DNA from: JACPIL01 sp964362365 | GTDB lineage: Archaea > Nanobdellota > Nanobdellia > Woesearchaeales > GW2011-AR9 | DNA: 21,012 nt | Assembly (NCBI GenBank): GCA_964362365.1 | Contig: CAYIEF010000016.1 | Coordinates: forward strand, 1 to 21,012 | Direction of reading: 5' to 3' | In this document: one piece after another, positions 5,514 through 12,989 of the stretch | Layout: each line of letters begins with the position of its first letter | Position numbering within the stretch: position 1 is the first letter of the stretch | The notes under the pieces: generated by a model | What the model was told of the DNA's origin: nothing | What the model saw: the letters and a program-made list of their open reading frames with translations, nothing else | The model's database searches: none | Translations under genes and position numbers: made by a program

Positions 5514-7516
5514 AGATAGCACTAGCACAGATGGAGGTGGTGCCAGGAAGGCCAAAAAAGAATTTAGAAAACATGCTGGGCATGATTGAAGCTGCAAAAA
5601 TAAATGCCGTAGATCTAATTGCTTTTCCAGAAATGTGTGTTGGGGGCTATTTAGTGGGTGATAAATGGCTTGATGATAGCTTTTGTTTGAATTTAATGAA
5701 ATTCAATGAACAGTTGCAAAAATCTAGTGAAGGTATCGCTATAGCATATGGAAATGTTTTTGTTGATAATAACATCAATGTTCGAATTAAAGACCGGAAA
5801 TTTCATCCCAATAAGGACGGGCGTTCTAGGAAATACAATGGGGTGTACGTGTTCCAAAATGGAAAACCAGTATCCAGTATGCAGGAAACAACTCTTCTCC
5901 CGCCAGGTTTGCAACCGAAAATGCTTTTGCCCAATTATCGCTTCTTTGATGATGAGCGATATTTCTTTTCCCTAGAGGATATTGCAAAGGATTTCAATGT
6001 ACCCATAGAAAGTCTTGCTCAGCCTTTTATGATTGAAGTTGACGGTAAAAAAATTCCTATTGGTTTTGAAATTTGTGAAGACTTGTGGTGTGAGGATTAT
6101 CGTAGAGGTGGTGAAGCACAGAATATTACTAAAATGCTGATCGAAAATGGAGCTGAATATATCATCAATGTTTCTGCTTCCCCCTGGACTTTTGGCAAAA
6201 ACCAATCTCGGGACAATCGCATAAAATTTCTCAAGAAGGATTCTGCTGAAAGATTTGTTCCTTTCTTTTATGTAAACTGTGTTGGTGCACAAAACAATGG
6301 GAAAAATATTATCACTTTTGATGGCGGATCTACCGTCTACAATGCTGCTGGTGAACCAATTGTCTTTGATCAAAAAGCTTATACTCAGGAAATGATTGAA
6401 ATAGATACTAAAGATGTTACTGTTCCAAGAAAAACACGGTCTGAAAGGCCTTACATTGAAGAAAAATATCTGGCGATTATTAGAAGTATCCAGCATGTCA
6501 AGGATATGCAGGGTCGGGATGATCTTCCTCGGTTTATTTTAGGTATGAGTGGGGGCGTTGATAGCGCCGTCGTAGCTGCTCTCCTTACTTTAGCTATAGG
6601 AAAAGATAAAGTATTAGGGGTGAATATGCCCACGAAATTCAATAGTGCAAAAACAAAAGAAAGTGCTGCTCACACTGCAGAACAATTGGGAATAGCCTAC
6701 TATTCTATACCAGTTGGGGAACTTACCAATCTTAATGAAAAGATTCTTGAAGAATATGACTTAGATGGACAGAACACAACATTAACTGCTTTACAAAAAG
6801 GGAATATTGCTGCAAAAATTCGTGGAACTTCAATCCTGTCTAATCTTGCGGCAAAATATAATGCTCTTTTTACCAACAATGGAAATAAATTAGAATTAGC
6901 ATTAGGATATGTTACTTTGTATGGTGATGTTAATGGCGCTCTTAGTCCGATTGCTGATTTAACCAAGTCTGAAGTATTCGACTTAGCTCGATATCTCAAC
7001 ATTCACGTCTTCAAGCGTGAAGTGATCCCGTGGAGTGTCATACCAGATGAATTGTATCGTTTCAAAAAAGATCAGATTCAACCCAGTGCAGAGTTAGAAG
7101 AAAACCAAATTGATCCTATGAAGTTTGGCTATCATGATGCGCTGCTTATGATGATGACTGATTACAAAAAGAAATCTGCGGAAGATATCATGCGCTTCTA
7201 TATTGAAGGAAGGTTAGACAGAGAAATAGAAAAAGCTCTACATAAAGAAAAAGGATTTGGATATCAATTGATGCAACGTTGGGGTGTAGAAACATCAAAA
7301 ACCTTCGTTGAAGATCTAGAATGGTTCTTCAGAGTAGTCCAGCGCGGTGTTTTCAAACGTGTTCAGGGGCCGCCAGTTACTGATACCAGTAAATCTTCCT
7401 TTGGTTATGATATCAGAGAGAGCATACTTCCCTATGAATCTACTCTTGGAGAAGATGAATTGAAGAAAGAAATTCTGACTACTAACAGAAGGTATACACC
7501 AATGAGGATAGCATAA
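5510..7516 (+). CDS. nadE: Glutamine-dependent NAD+ synthetase
   Basis: Converts nicotinate adenine dinucleotide to NAD using ATP and ammonia released from glutamine. 668 residues, the two-domain form. Residues 1 to about 280 are a nitrilase-like glutaminase with E41 (FPEMCVGGY), the LP-x-Y-x-x-F-x-x-x-RYF lysine region near 140, and nucleophile C189 (GFEICEDLW). From about 320 is the ATP-pyrophosphatase-type synthetase with P-loop SGGVDS (347-352). GAGGGTGA about 5 nt upstream and a four-base overlap with the GNAT stop support the start. Full-length and apparently active. The long fused form is more common in bacteria and eukaryotes than in archaea, where ammonia-dependent short forms also occur, so bacterial origin is possible. 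Confidence 0.96.
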   Translation: MKIALAQMEVVPGRPKKNLENMLGMIEAAKINAVDLIAFPEMCVGGYLVGDKWLDDSFCLNLMKFNEQLQKSSEGIAIAYGNVFVDNNINVRIKDRKFHPNKDGRSRKYNGVYVFQNGKPVSSMQETTLLPPGLQPKMLLPNYRFFDDERYFFSLEDIAKDFNVPIESLAQPFMIEVDGKKIPIGFEICEDLWCEDYRRGGEAQNITKMLIENGAEYIINVSASPWTFGKNQSRDNRIKFLKKDSAERFVPFFYVNCVGAQNNGKNIITFDGGSTVYNAAGEPIVFDQKAYTQEMIEIDTKDVTVPRKTRSERPYIEEKYLAIIRSIQHVKDMQGRDDLPRFILGMSGGVDSAVVAALLTLAIGKDKVLGVNMPTKFNSAKTKESAAHTAEQLGIAYYSIPVGELTNLNEKILEEYDLDGQNTTLTALQKGNIAAKIRGTSILSNLAAKYNALFTNNGNKLELALGYVTLYGDVNGALSPIADLTKSEVFDLARYLNIHVFKREVIPWSVIPDELYRFKKDQIQPSAELEENQIDPMKFGYHDALLMMMTDYKKKSAEDIMRFYIEGRLDREIEKALHKEKGFGYQLMQRWGVETSKTFVEDLEWFFRVVQRGVFKRVQGPPVTDTSKSSFGYDIRESILPYESTLGEDELKKEILTTNRRYTPMRIA

Positions 7517-7974
7517 TGACAGAATATCAAAGAGAAGAAAGACAACCTCATTACGCTACTGACATTATTATAGAATACAATAATGGAAGCAAAGAAGGAA
7601 TAGTCTTAATTACCAGGAAAAATAAACCCCATGGTTTAGCATTGCCGGGAGGTTTTACTATTTATGGGCTTACTCTGGAGGAAAATGCGCAGAAGGAAGC
7701 AAAAGAAGAAACTGGTTTGGAAACGATCATCAAAACACCAGAACATCCTTTAACAGTTCATTCTGATCCAAATCGTGATCCGCGAGGGCATGTAGTTAGT
7801 ATTACTTATATAGCTAAAGGGTATGGGAGACTTCGCACTGGAGATGACGCAAAGACTGCTGCTCTTTATTCGTTAAACGAAGTAATTGCTTTGTTGGGAA
7901 AAGAAAAATTTGCTTTTCCCGACCATGAACTAATTATTGCTAAATATCTACAAAAAAGAGGAATGAGAGTATGA
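7516..7974 (+). CDS. Nudix hydrolase, probable ADP-ribose pyrophosphatase
   Basis: 152 residues, one Nudix domain. The box is GGFTIYGLTLEENAQKEAKEETGL in residues 45-68: the core metal-binding set E61, E64, E65 is intact, while the first Glu is Leu52 and the usual Arg is Lys60. Unlike the NrtR-like protein it should therefore be catalytic. Its place between NadE and NadM, with an ADP-ribosylglycohydrolase downstream, suggests hydrolysis of ADP-ribose or a dinucleotide to AMP. NadM-Nudix pairs also occur as single fused proteins in some bacteria. ATG overlaps the nadE stop by one base (TAATG), and its end overlaps nadM by four. Confidence 0.88.
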   Translation: MTEYQREERQPHYATDIIIEYNNGSKEGIVLITRKNKPHGLALPGGFTIYGLTLEENAQKEAKEETGLETIIKTPEHPLTVHSDPNRDPRGHVVSITYIAKGYGRLRTGDDAKTAALYSLNEVIALLGKEKFAFPDHELIIAKYLQKRGMRV

Positions 7975-8597
7975 GTGAAACAACAAGACTAGGCCGTGTA
8001 GGAGTTATTGGAAGGTTCAAACCGCTGCATAATGGCGGAGCATTAATGTTGGAAGCTATCTGTGAAAATGCTGATCAAGTAGTGATTGGTTTAGGCAGCT
8101 CTAACAAATACAATGTACGAAATCCATTTACGGTTGAAGAGTCAGCAGGAATGATTCAAGCGCATCTCTCACCTAGATTCTCCAATTATCAATTAGTGCC
8201 TGTTCCTGATTTTGGGCATATCCCTGAATTTAGCGACGGGAAAAAATGGAAAGAATATGTAAAAGAACAGTTCGGTTTTTTAGATTATTTTGTGTCCGAC
8301 AATGCTTATGCTTCTGAGCTGCTCAAAGATACCTACAAAATAATTCATCCTACTGCTCTTATTCCACCAGAACAGCACCTCAAAATCAGGGCAACGGAAG
8401 TGCGTTTGAAAATGGCGAGATACGAGAATTGGCAAGCATTAGTTCCAGAAGCAGTGGCCAATTATTTAGAAACAAATGGCCTAGTAGATCGCTTCAGGAA
8501 AGAATTTGGATTACAGACTATTGCAGCTTTCCTTGATGCTAACATCTATGGGAAGGAGAGTTATCAGGAAGAAAGAGATCACACTCAGGAAAAATAA
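7971..8597 (+). CDS. nadM: Nicotinamide/nicotinate-nucleotide adenylyltransferase, archaeal NadM type
   Basis: Adds AMP to NMN or NaMN to form NAD or NaAD. 208 residues with the archaeal NadM signature: GVIGRFKPLHNGG (about residues 11-23), VVIGLGSSNKYNVRNPFTVEES (archaeal NadM usually has 'GIGSaq.s.t..NPFtaGER') and C-terminal IRATEVRLKMAR (family 'ISgTeVR'). The nucleotidyltransferase motif is normally HxGH; here it reads HNGG, so the second histidine is missing, which is odd for an active enzyme. Context (NadE, PncA, PncB) fits the function well. Four-base overlap with the Nudix gene; only a weak ribosome-binding site. A 73-nt gap with inverted repeats follows. Confidence 0.88.
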   Translation: MSETTRLGRVGVIGRFKPLHNGGALMLEAICENADQVVIGLGSSNKYNVRNPFTVEESAGMIQAHLSPRFSNYQLVPVPDFGHIPEFSDGKKWKEYVKEQFGFLDYFVSDNAYASELLKDTYKIIHPTALIPPEQHLKIRATEVRLKMARYENWQALVPEAVANYLETNGLVDRFRKEFGLQTIAAFLDANIYGKESYQEERDHTQEK

Positions 8598-8631
8598 TTC
8601 CGAGCTTATAATCCCCGGAAAATCATAAGCT
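8598..8631 (+). other. Interlocked inverted repeats between nadM and the kinase gene
   Basis: TTCCG (8598-8602) matches CGGAA (8616-8620), and AGCTTAT (8603-8609) matches ATAAGCT (8625-8631). The pairs interleave, so as RNA they form either two exclusive hairpins or a pseudoknot-like fold. The segment starts right after the nadM stop, and CTTATAAT inside it could also act as a TATA box for the kinase gene. Confidence 0.45.
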
Positions 8632-8670
8632 AAGAACACCCTAGCGATAGCTGTAAACAAGAACCTAAAA

Positions 8671-9444
8671 ATGACCCCAATAGGAAATTACAAAATCATA
8701 CGGCAGATTGGTGAAGGCGGGTTTGCCAGGACCTATGAAGCTCATCATATCCTGCGGCCTAAAATTAAAGCCTGCCTGAAACAGCATCTTAATTTGACCC
8801 CGGACGATGTGGAGCTGTTGGGAAAAGAGGCTGATCTTCTGGCGGAAATTCATCATCATTCCCTGCCTACTTTTCGGGATTATTTTCGTGCCGATGACGG
8901 CAGTTATATTTTAGCCATGAGTTTTATAGAAGGAAAAACGCTGGAGCATAGCGTGAAAAAACATAAGACCATTCATCCTGAGGAGGTCTGCTGGCTGACG
9001 CAAAGAACTTTGAATGCATTGTATTATCTTCACAGCAAAGGCATTATCCATGGCGACGTGAAGCCTAACAATATCATTGTACAGCCACCGATTCATAATG
9101 CCGTGTTAGTTGATTATGGTCTTTCCTCAATACGGCCAAGAGCAACTTCATCTGCAATCGGTTATACCACTATTTTCGCAGCTCCGGAAATTCTGGAAGG
9201 AAAACCGCCTCTTCCAGAATCAGATCTTTATTCGTTAGGATTGACCATGGCCTACGCTCTAGGTGGCGATCCGATTACCAAACAAATCCCAGATCATGTT
9301 CCAGCTAAACTGAAAGAGTTTTACCACGATCTGATGGGATACAATTCCATTGATCGTCCCAGATGGGAAAAAGAAGACTTGGTAAAAAAATTATCCGACG
9401 TTCGGCTGGAAGTCTTCGGAAGAAGGTATTCAAGTGAAAAGTAG
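8671..9444 (+). CDS. Serine/threonine protein kinase
   Basis: 257 residues, essentially just a Hanks-type kinase domain with no membrane segment or sensor. Motifs in order: Gly loop GEGGFA (14-19), ATP-anchoring K37, helix-C Glu E53, catalytic loop HGDVKPNN with D129, K131 and N134 (the common Arg is Gly128, the 'non-RD' form), DYG (148-150) in place of DFG, and APE (171-173). All catalytic residues are kept, so it should be active. The non-RD loop suggests it does not need activation-loop phosphorylation. It heads a block with a vWA protein, a pairing known from TerY-P type kinase/vWA/PP2C systems, but no phosphatase is present here. No clear ribosome-binding site. Confidence 0.92.
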   Translation: MTPIGNYKIIRQIGEGGFARTYEAHHILRPKIKACLKQHLNLTPDDVELLGKEADLLAEIHHHSLPTFRDYFRADDGSYILAMSFIEGKTLEHSVKKHKTIHPEEVCWLTQRTLNALYYLHSKGIIHGDVKPNNIIVQPPIHNAVLVDYGLSSIRPRATSSAIGYTTIFAAPEILEGKPPLPESDLYSLGLTMAYALGGDPITKQIPDHVPAKLKEFYHDLMGYNSIDRPRWEKEDLVKKLSDVRLEVFGRRYSSEK

Positions 9445-9459
9445 CTAAAGAATAGCTAC
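9441..9459 (+). repeat. Perfect hairpin at the kinase stop codon
   Basis: GTAGCT (9441-9446) and AGCTAC (9454-9459) form a six-pair stem with loop AAAGAAT. The kinase TAG is inside the left arm. No T run follows, so a terminator is unlikely; mRNA processing or stability is possible. Confidence 0.4.
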
Positions 9460-9517
9460 AGAAAAAAGAACTAAAAAACCAGAGTTAGCGGGAGCTCTAA
9501 ATCTCGCGGAGGCAAAA

Positions 9518-10486
9518 ATGTACAGTTGGGGAGACGACACATCAACCTGGAAAAATCCAGGAGCATACGACTATGGTTCAGCACGGAAACCATATTTAGA
9601 CGACTTAGCAAAAGATGCAGCTAGTAAAGGGCCGCGAAGTTATGCAATTAAATCTACACCAAATTTAACTCTGGTAGATCCGAAAGGAAAAACCATCAAA
9701 ACCGAGAGTGAAGATGTAATAGTGGTTGCTGTGGATGGAACAGGTTCAATGCAGACCTGGCCGGCAGAAATATTTGATCGGCTGCCCTTGTTGTATCAGA
9801 CTTTGTCTAAGTATAGGCCGAATACAGAAATAAGCTTTTCTGTGATTGGCGATGCAACTTCTGATAGTTGGCCAAGCCAAATCTCTGATTTTGGTAAAGG
9901 AGTAGGTTTAGACGATTATCTCAAAGCTTTGAAACCAGAAGGTGGTGGCGGAGGAGGAATGCGAGAGAGTTACGAACTCTGGGGACATTTCATGAATCAG
10001 TATTGTGAGATGCCGAAAGCAATTTCGCCGACCCTGATCATTATGGGAGATGAGAAATTTTACCCCACCATTAATCCTGCGCAAGTAGAACATTACCTCG
10101 GTCGTACTCTGCAAGGTCCTTTGGATTCTGTAGCCATGTGGAAAGAACTTGGAAGCAAGTTTGATATCTATCTTCTGAGAAAATCGTATCCGGGTCATGA
10201 TGAAGAAATCGTGAAACAATGGGCAGAAGCGATTGGGCCGCAGCGTATTGTTCCTGTCGAAGAATCTACTCGCGCAGTTGATGTAGCACTAGGATTAGTT
10301 GCCAAAAAGTGGGGTTACTTCAGCGATTTCAAGACCAACTTGAGCGCCCGGCAGGATGATGAGAACATCAAGAAAGTGATGAAATCATTGAAGGCTGCAA
10401 GCATAGCTGTCCCGGGAAGCACTAAATCAACCTTGGTAGGAGCGAGCATTGCATCCAAAAAAAGTAAAAAACTGACGGAGGAATAA
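9518..10486 (+). CDS. vWA-domain protein with KST-x-VG tail
   Basis: 322 residues with a von Willebrand A domain from about 65 to 275. The metal-ion-dependent adhesion site is D73-G-T75-G-S77 (VVAVDGTGSM), a D-x-T-x-S variant, with a later Asp in LIIMGDEKF. A run of six glycines (142-147) precedes MRESYELW, where the third metal ligand loop normally lies. No signal peptide, so it is intracellular. vWA proteins usually act as metal-dependent scaffolds, often with kinases or AAA ATPases. The last 22 residues (STKSTLVGAS...KSKKLTEE) resemble the tail of the next protein. GGAGG (9508-9512) sits 5 nt before the ATG. Likely a partner or substrate of the adjacent kinase (inference). Confidence 0.9.
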   Translation: MYSWGDDTSTWKNPGAYDYGSARKPYLDDLAKDAASKGPRSYAIKSTPNLTLVDPKGKTIKTESEDVIVVAVDGTGSMQTWPAEIFDRLPLLYQTLSKYRPNTEISFSVIGDATSDSWPSQISDFGKGVGLDDYLKALKPEGGGGGGMRESYELWGHFMNQYCEMPKAISPTLIIMGDEKFYPTINPAQVEHYLGRTLQGPLDSVAMWKELGSKFDIYLLRKSYPGHDEEIVKQWAEAIGPQRIVPVEESTRAVDVALGLVAKKWGYFSDFKTNLSARQDDENIKKVMKSLKAASIAVPGSTKSTLVGASIASKKSKKLTEE

Positions 10487-10488
10487 AG

Positions 10489-11361
10489 ATGAAAAGCGCA
10501 TACATAACCAGCGGAAAAATCTTTGAGCAGGTTAGTAAATTACATAATCCAGGATTACTGGATCAAATTCGTGATGGTAATCCCAGGGATATTGTGGTAG
10601 TTAATGGAACCTATGATCATGTCGAGACTCTTCTCGACACTATCAAGGTTCCCTACACCATGATCACTTCAGACCAGATAGCCTCATACAATGGTGGCAG
10701 GGTAATGTTGGTGAATTGTGCATCGTATGGCAATTGTGAAGGGCCTGTGTCGAAGAAGCTGAAAGACGGTCTCTCTGCTTTTGTTAATGAAGGAGGTCGG
10801 CTAGTAACCACTGATTGGGCTCTTGGTTTAGTTGAAAAAACATTTCCGGGCAAGGTAAAAAAGAAAACAAAAACCACTGATGATGTCGTTGAAGTTCAAG
10901 CCCATACTGATATTGCCCGACGTTTTTTAGGAATGAATTATGCGCAATGTCATCCGAAGTGGTGGCTGGAAGGATCAAGCGACATCTATGATATCGGACA
11001 AGGAGTAGTTCCCATCATCACCAGTGATGAAATGAAAGAAAAATACGGCTCGCCGTATGTTGCAGTAGGATTTGCCGAAGGTAAAGGTGAAGTCTTCCAT
11101 TTCATCAGCCACATGAAACTGCAGCGAACAAAATTAGCGACGAAAGAGGATAAAGGAAGCTTGGACGACTTCTTGAAAAAGATGAAGGTCTCCAAAACTG
11201 CAGACATGGAGGATGCCAAAGTTGCGGAGTTAGAAGCAGCTTTCAGTAGTTTGAACACGTTGGCACATCTCTGTTTGAGGGTGCCGATACTGAATTCCAA
11301 CATGAAAAGCACCTATGTTGGAAGCTCAGCCGGTGCAGCAAAAAGCAAGAAGCTAGTATAG
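10489..11361 (+). CDS. Class I glutamine-amidotransferase-fold-like protein with KST-x-VG tail
   Basis: 290 residues. Residues about 34-110 read like a class I glutamine amidotransferase (ThuA-like) fold: DIVVVNGTYDHVETLLDTI, then RVMLVNCASYGN with Cys77 and Cys83, LKDGLSAFVNEGGRLVTTDWALG, and near 210 a strand and His in GKGEVFHFISHM. The SxFVxxGGxLxxTD wording is typical of this fold, but no sure catalytic triad can be named, so a non-enzymatic or altered role is possible. The end repeats the tail of the vWA protein (MKSTYVGSSAG...KSKKLV). Ribosome-binding GGAGG (10476-10480) overlaps the end of the vWA gene, two bases before this ATG's region, implying coupling. Confidence 0.7.
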   Translation: MKSAYITSGKIFEQVSKLHNPGLLDQIRDGNPRDIVVVNGTYDHVETLLDTIKVPYTMITSDQIASYNGGRVMLVNCASYGNCEGPVSKKLKDGLSAFVNEGGRLVTTDWALGLVEKTFPGKVKKKTKTTDDVVEVQAHTDIARRFLGMNYAQCHPKWWLEGSSDIYDIGQGVVPIITSDEMKEKYGSPYVAVGFAEGKGEVFHFISHMKLQRTKLATKEDKGSLDDFLKKMKVSKTADMEDAKVAELEAAFSSLNTLAHLCLRVPILNSNMKSTYVGSSAGAAKSKKLV

Positions 11362-11373
11362 ACGGTGAAAAAA

Positions 11374-12294
11374 ATGTCCCTGACTGCAATCGTCACTGTT
11401 CCTCCCTATGCACCATTCATCGATGAGGTAGTAAAACATCCTATCGTGAGTGGATTGCGTTTGAATACGGTCATGCCTATCAAGGAAGGCAAGCTGGAAG
11501 AAACAGTAAAAAGATTGCAGGATAAAGCTAGGGATAAAGACCTCTACATTGATCTGAAATGCCGGCAGTTAAGAGTAAAAACATTTGGGGTTCCACCGTT
11601 CACAGAAATAGAACTTACTCATTCTATTTCTGTGGAAACTCCCGTGACTGCCTATTTCAGCGATGGTGAAGAGTATGCTACCGTTTTAGAAGTTGAGGGG
11701 GATAAATTGTTTATGCAGGAAGGTCCGAAGCGGGTAGTCGGCCCTGGTGAATCCGTAAACATTCCTCATCCTTCTTTAAAGATTGCTGGATATCTGACAG
11801 AGAAAGACAAGGAATATATCAAGGCAGGCAGTGCTGCAGGTGTTCACAAATATATGCTTTCCTTTTTTGAACAACCAGAAGATGAAAAAGAACTGTTACT
11901 TCTTGATCCAAAAGCAGAACCAATCTATAAAATTGAGTCTATGCGTGGGCTTAACTATGTTCGTAAAAATTTCTCTGGAAAAGGAAGATTGATGGCTGGC
12001 CGAGGCGATTTGTACGTCGAAGTATCTAAGCCTCATCATATCATTGAAGCGATGGAAACCATTGTACAGAAAGATGCCAAGGCCATTGCCGCTTCCAGAA
12101 TTTTAACTTCTTTTTCTAACAGTTACATGCCTAGCTGCCAGGATATTAGCGATGTGGACAGTCTGGTGCGCATGGGTTACAGAACTCTGATGCTTGGGGA
12201 CGATGTCTGCATGAAACGGGAAAGTGTCTTAAGTGCATTAAATTCATTAGACAGCATGGCGGAAGGCTATGTCAGGAGGGGATATTTAAAATGA
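11374..12294 (+). CDS. Pyruvate-kinase-like barrel protein lacking the C domain
   Basis: 306 residues from ATG 11374, which has GGTGA 5 nt upstream; the GTG at 11365 falls inside that site. Pyruvate kinase motifs appear in order: LRLNT ('aRlN.sh'), YIDLKCRQLRV ('lDlKGPEIRtg'), a small beta-barrel insert with GPGESVNIP, KIESMRGL (the signature 'KIEN..G', with the catalytic Lys and metal Glu), LMAGRGDLYVEV ('vARGDLgvE') and ASRILTSF...DISDV ('aTQMLeSM...EvsDV'). So the A and B domains are present. The regulatory C domain of true pyruvate kinase (about 470 residues) is missing. It may still handle PEP or an oxo acid enol, with an unknown acceptor. Function not established. Confidence 0.8.
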   Translation: MSLTAIVTVPPYAPFIDEVVKHPIVSGLRLNTVMPIKEGKLEETVKRLQDKARDKDLYIDLKCRQLRVKTFGVPPFTEIELTHSISVETPVTAYFSDGEEYATVLEVEGDKLFMQEGPKRVVGPGESVNIPHPSLKIAGYLTEKDKEYIKAGSAAGVHKYMLSFFEQPEDEKELLLLDPKAEPIYKIESMRGLNYVRKNFSGKGRLMAGRGDLYVEVSKPHHIIEAMETIVQKDAKAIAASRILTSFSNSYMPSCQDISDVDSLVRMGYRTLMLGDDVCMKRESVLSALNSLDSMAEGYVRRGYLK

Positions 12295-12318
12295 AAATAA
12301 AACATGGGGGTTATGAAA

Positions 12319-12969
12319 ATGATATTCCCAACTGATCTTAAGCACATAAAGAAGATTGAAGGGCTAGATAATGTAGAACTTCGTAATCTACCTCAATTGT
12401 ACCGGGCAGATGCCGAGTTCTCGCGCTCCTTCAATAACCATGCAATTAATCTTATACTAAAAAACTTACCCACACATCCAGAGTTCAAATATGTCTCTAT
12501 AGACAGCAGAACTCACATGTTGATGAGAGGAATGTATCCTTGCATCCCAGGCTGGCATTGTGATGACTTTTACAGAGCAAGCAAGGATAGTCAACCAAAC
12601 TTAGAATCAGTTCTAGAGGAAGCACCGGCAACTCACTACATGCTAATTCTTGGCGAGAACAGCAGGACGGAGTTCTTGAAGAAAGATGTCGAGCTGCCAT
12701 CACCCCGTGAACTATTGGAACAGTTTGGAGATAAAAAGCCGTTCTATCTCTCTTACGATGAGATAATTGACCAAATCAATCCAGAAACGGTGCTGGTAGA
12801 ACCCAAGAATTTGTATTCTTTTGGTCCTCTTTGTTTTCATAGAGGAAAACCAGCAACTGAGAATGGGTGGCGATTCTTTATGAGAGCTACCTTCTCCAAC
12901 CATAGAGAGCCTAAGAATGAAGTTCGCTATCAGACGCAAGTTTATACTATGGGGAGAGTAAGCTGGTAA
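12319..12969 (+). CDS. 2OG-Fe(II) oxygenase-like protein
   Basis: 216 residues from ATG 12319, chosen because GGGGG (12306-12310) lies 8 nt upstream; ATGs at 12304 and 12313 overlap that tract. It fits a double-stranded beta-helix dioxygenase. H80-C-D82 (IPGWHCDDFY) would be the HxD iron pair, H174 (FGPLCFHRG) the distal histidine, and R185 or R189 (GWRFFMRATF) the 2-oxoglutarate-binding Arg in an RxS-like position. Substrate unknown. It lies in the same run as a 2-hydroxyglutarate oxidase-like gene that would supply 2-oxoglutarate. The fold is inferred from motif order only. Confidence 0.65.
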   Translation: MIFPTDLKHIKKIEGLDNVELRNLPQLYRADAEFSRSFNNHAINLILKNLPTHPEFKYVSIDSRTHMLMRGMYPCIPGWHCDDFYRASKDSQPNLESVLEEAPATHYMLILGENSRTEFLKKDVELPSPRELLEQFGDKKPFYLSYDEIIDQINPETVLVEPKNLYSFGPLCFHRGKPATENGWRFFMRATFSNHREPKNEVRYQTQVYTMGRVSW

Positions 12970-12989
12970 GAACAGCAAGAGGTAATAAA

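Noticed and set aside
8671..10486. A full TerY-P (kinase/vWA/PP2C) triad or Ter stress operon
   Set aside because: No PP2C phosphatase, TerD, TerC or other Ter protein is present; only the kinase and vWA pair is shared.
12291..12335. Tiny frame between the PK-like and oxygenase-like genes
   Set aside because: Only 14 codons, no support, and it overlaps both neighbours out of frame.
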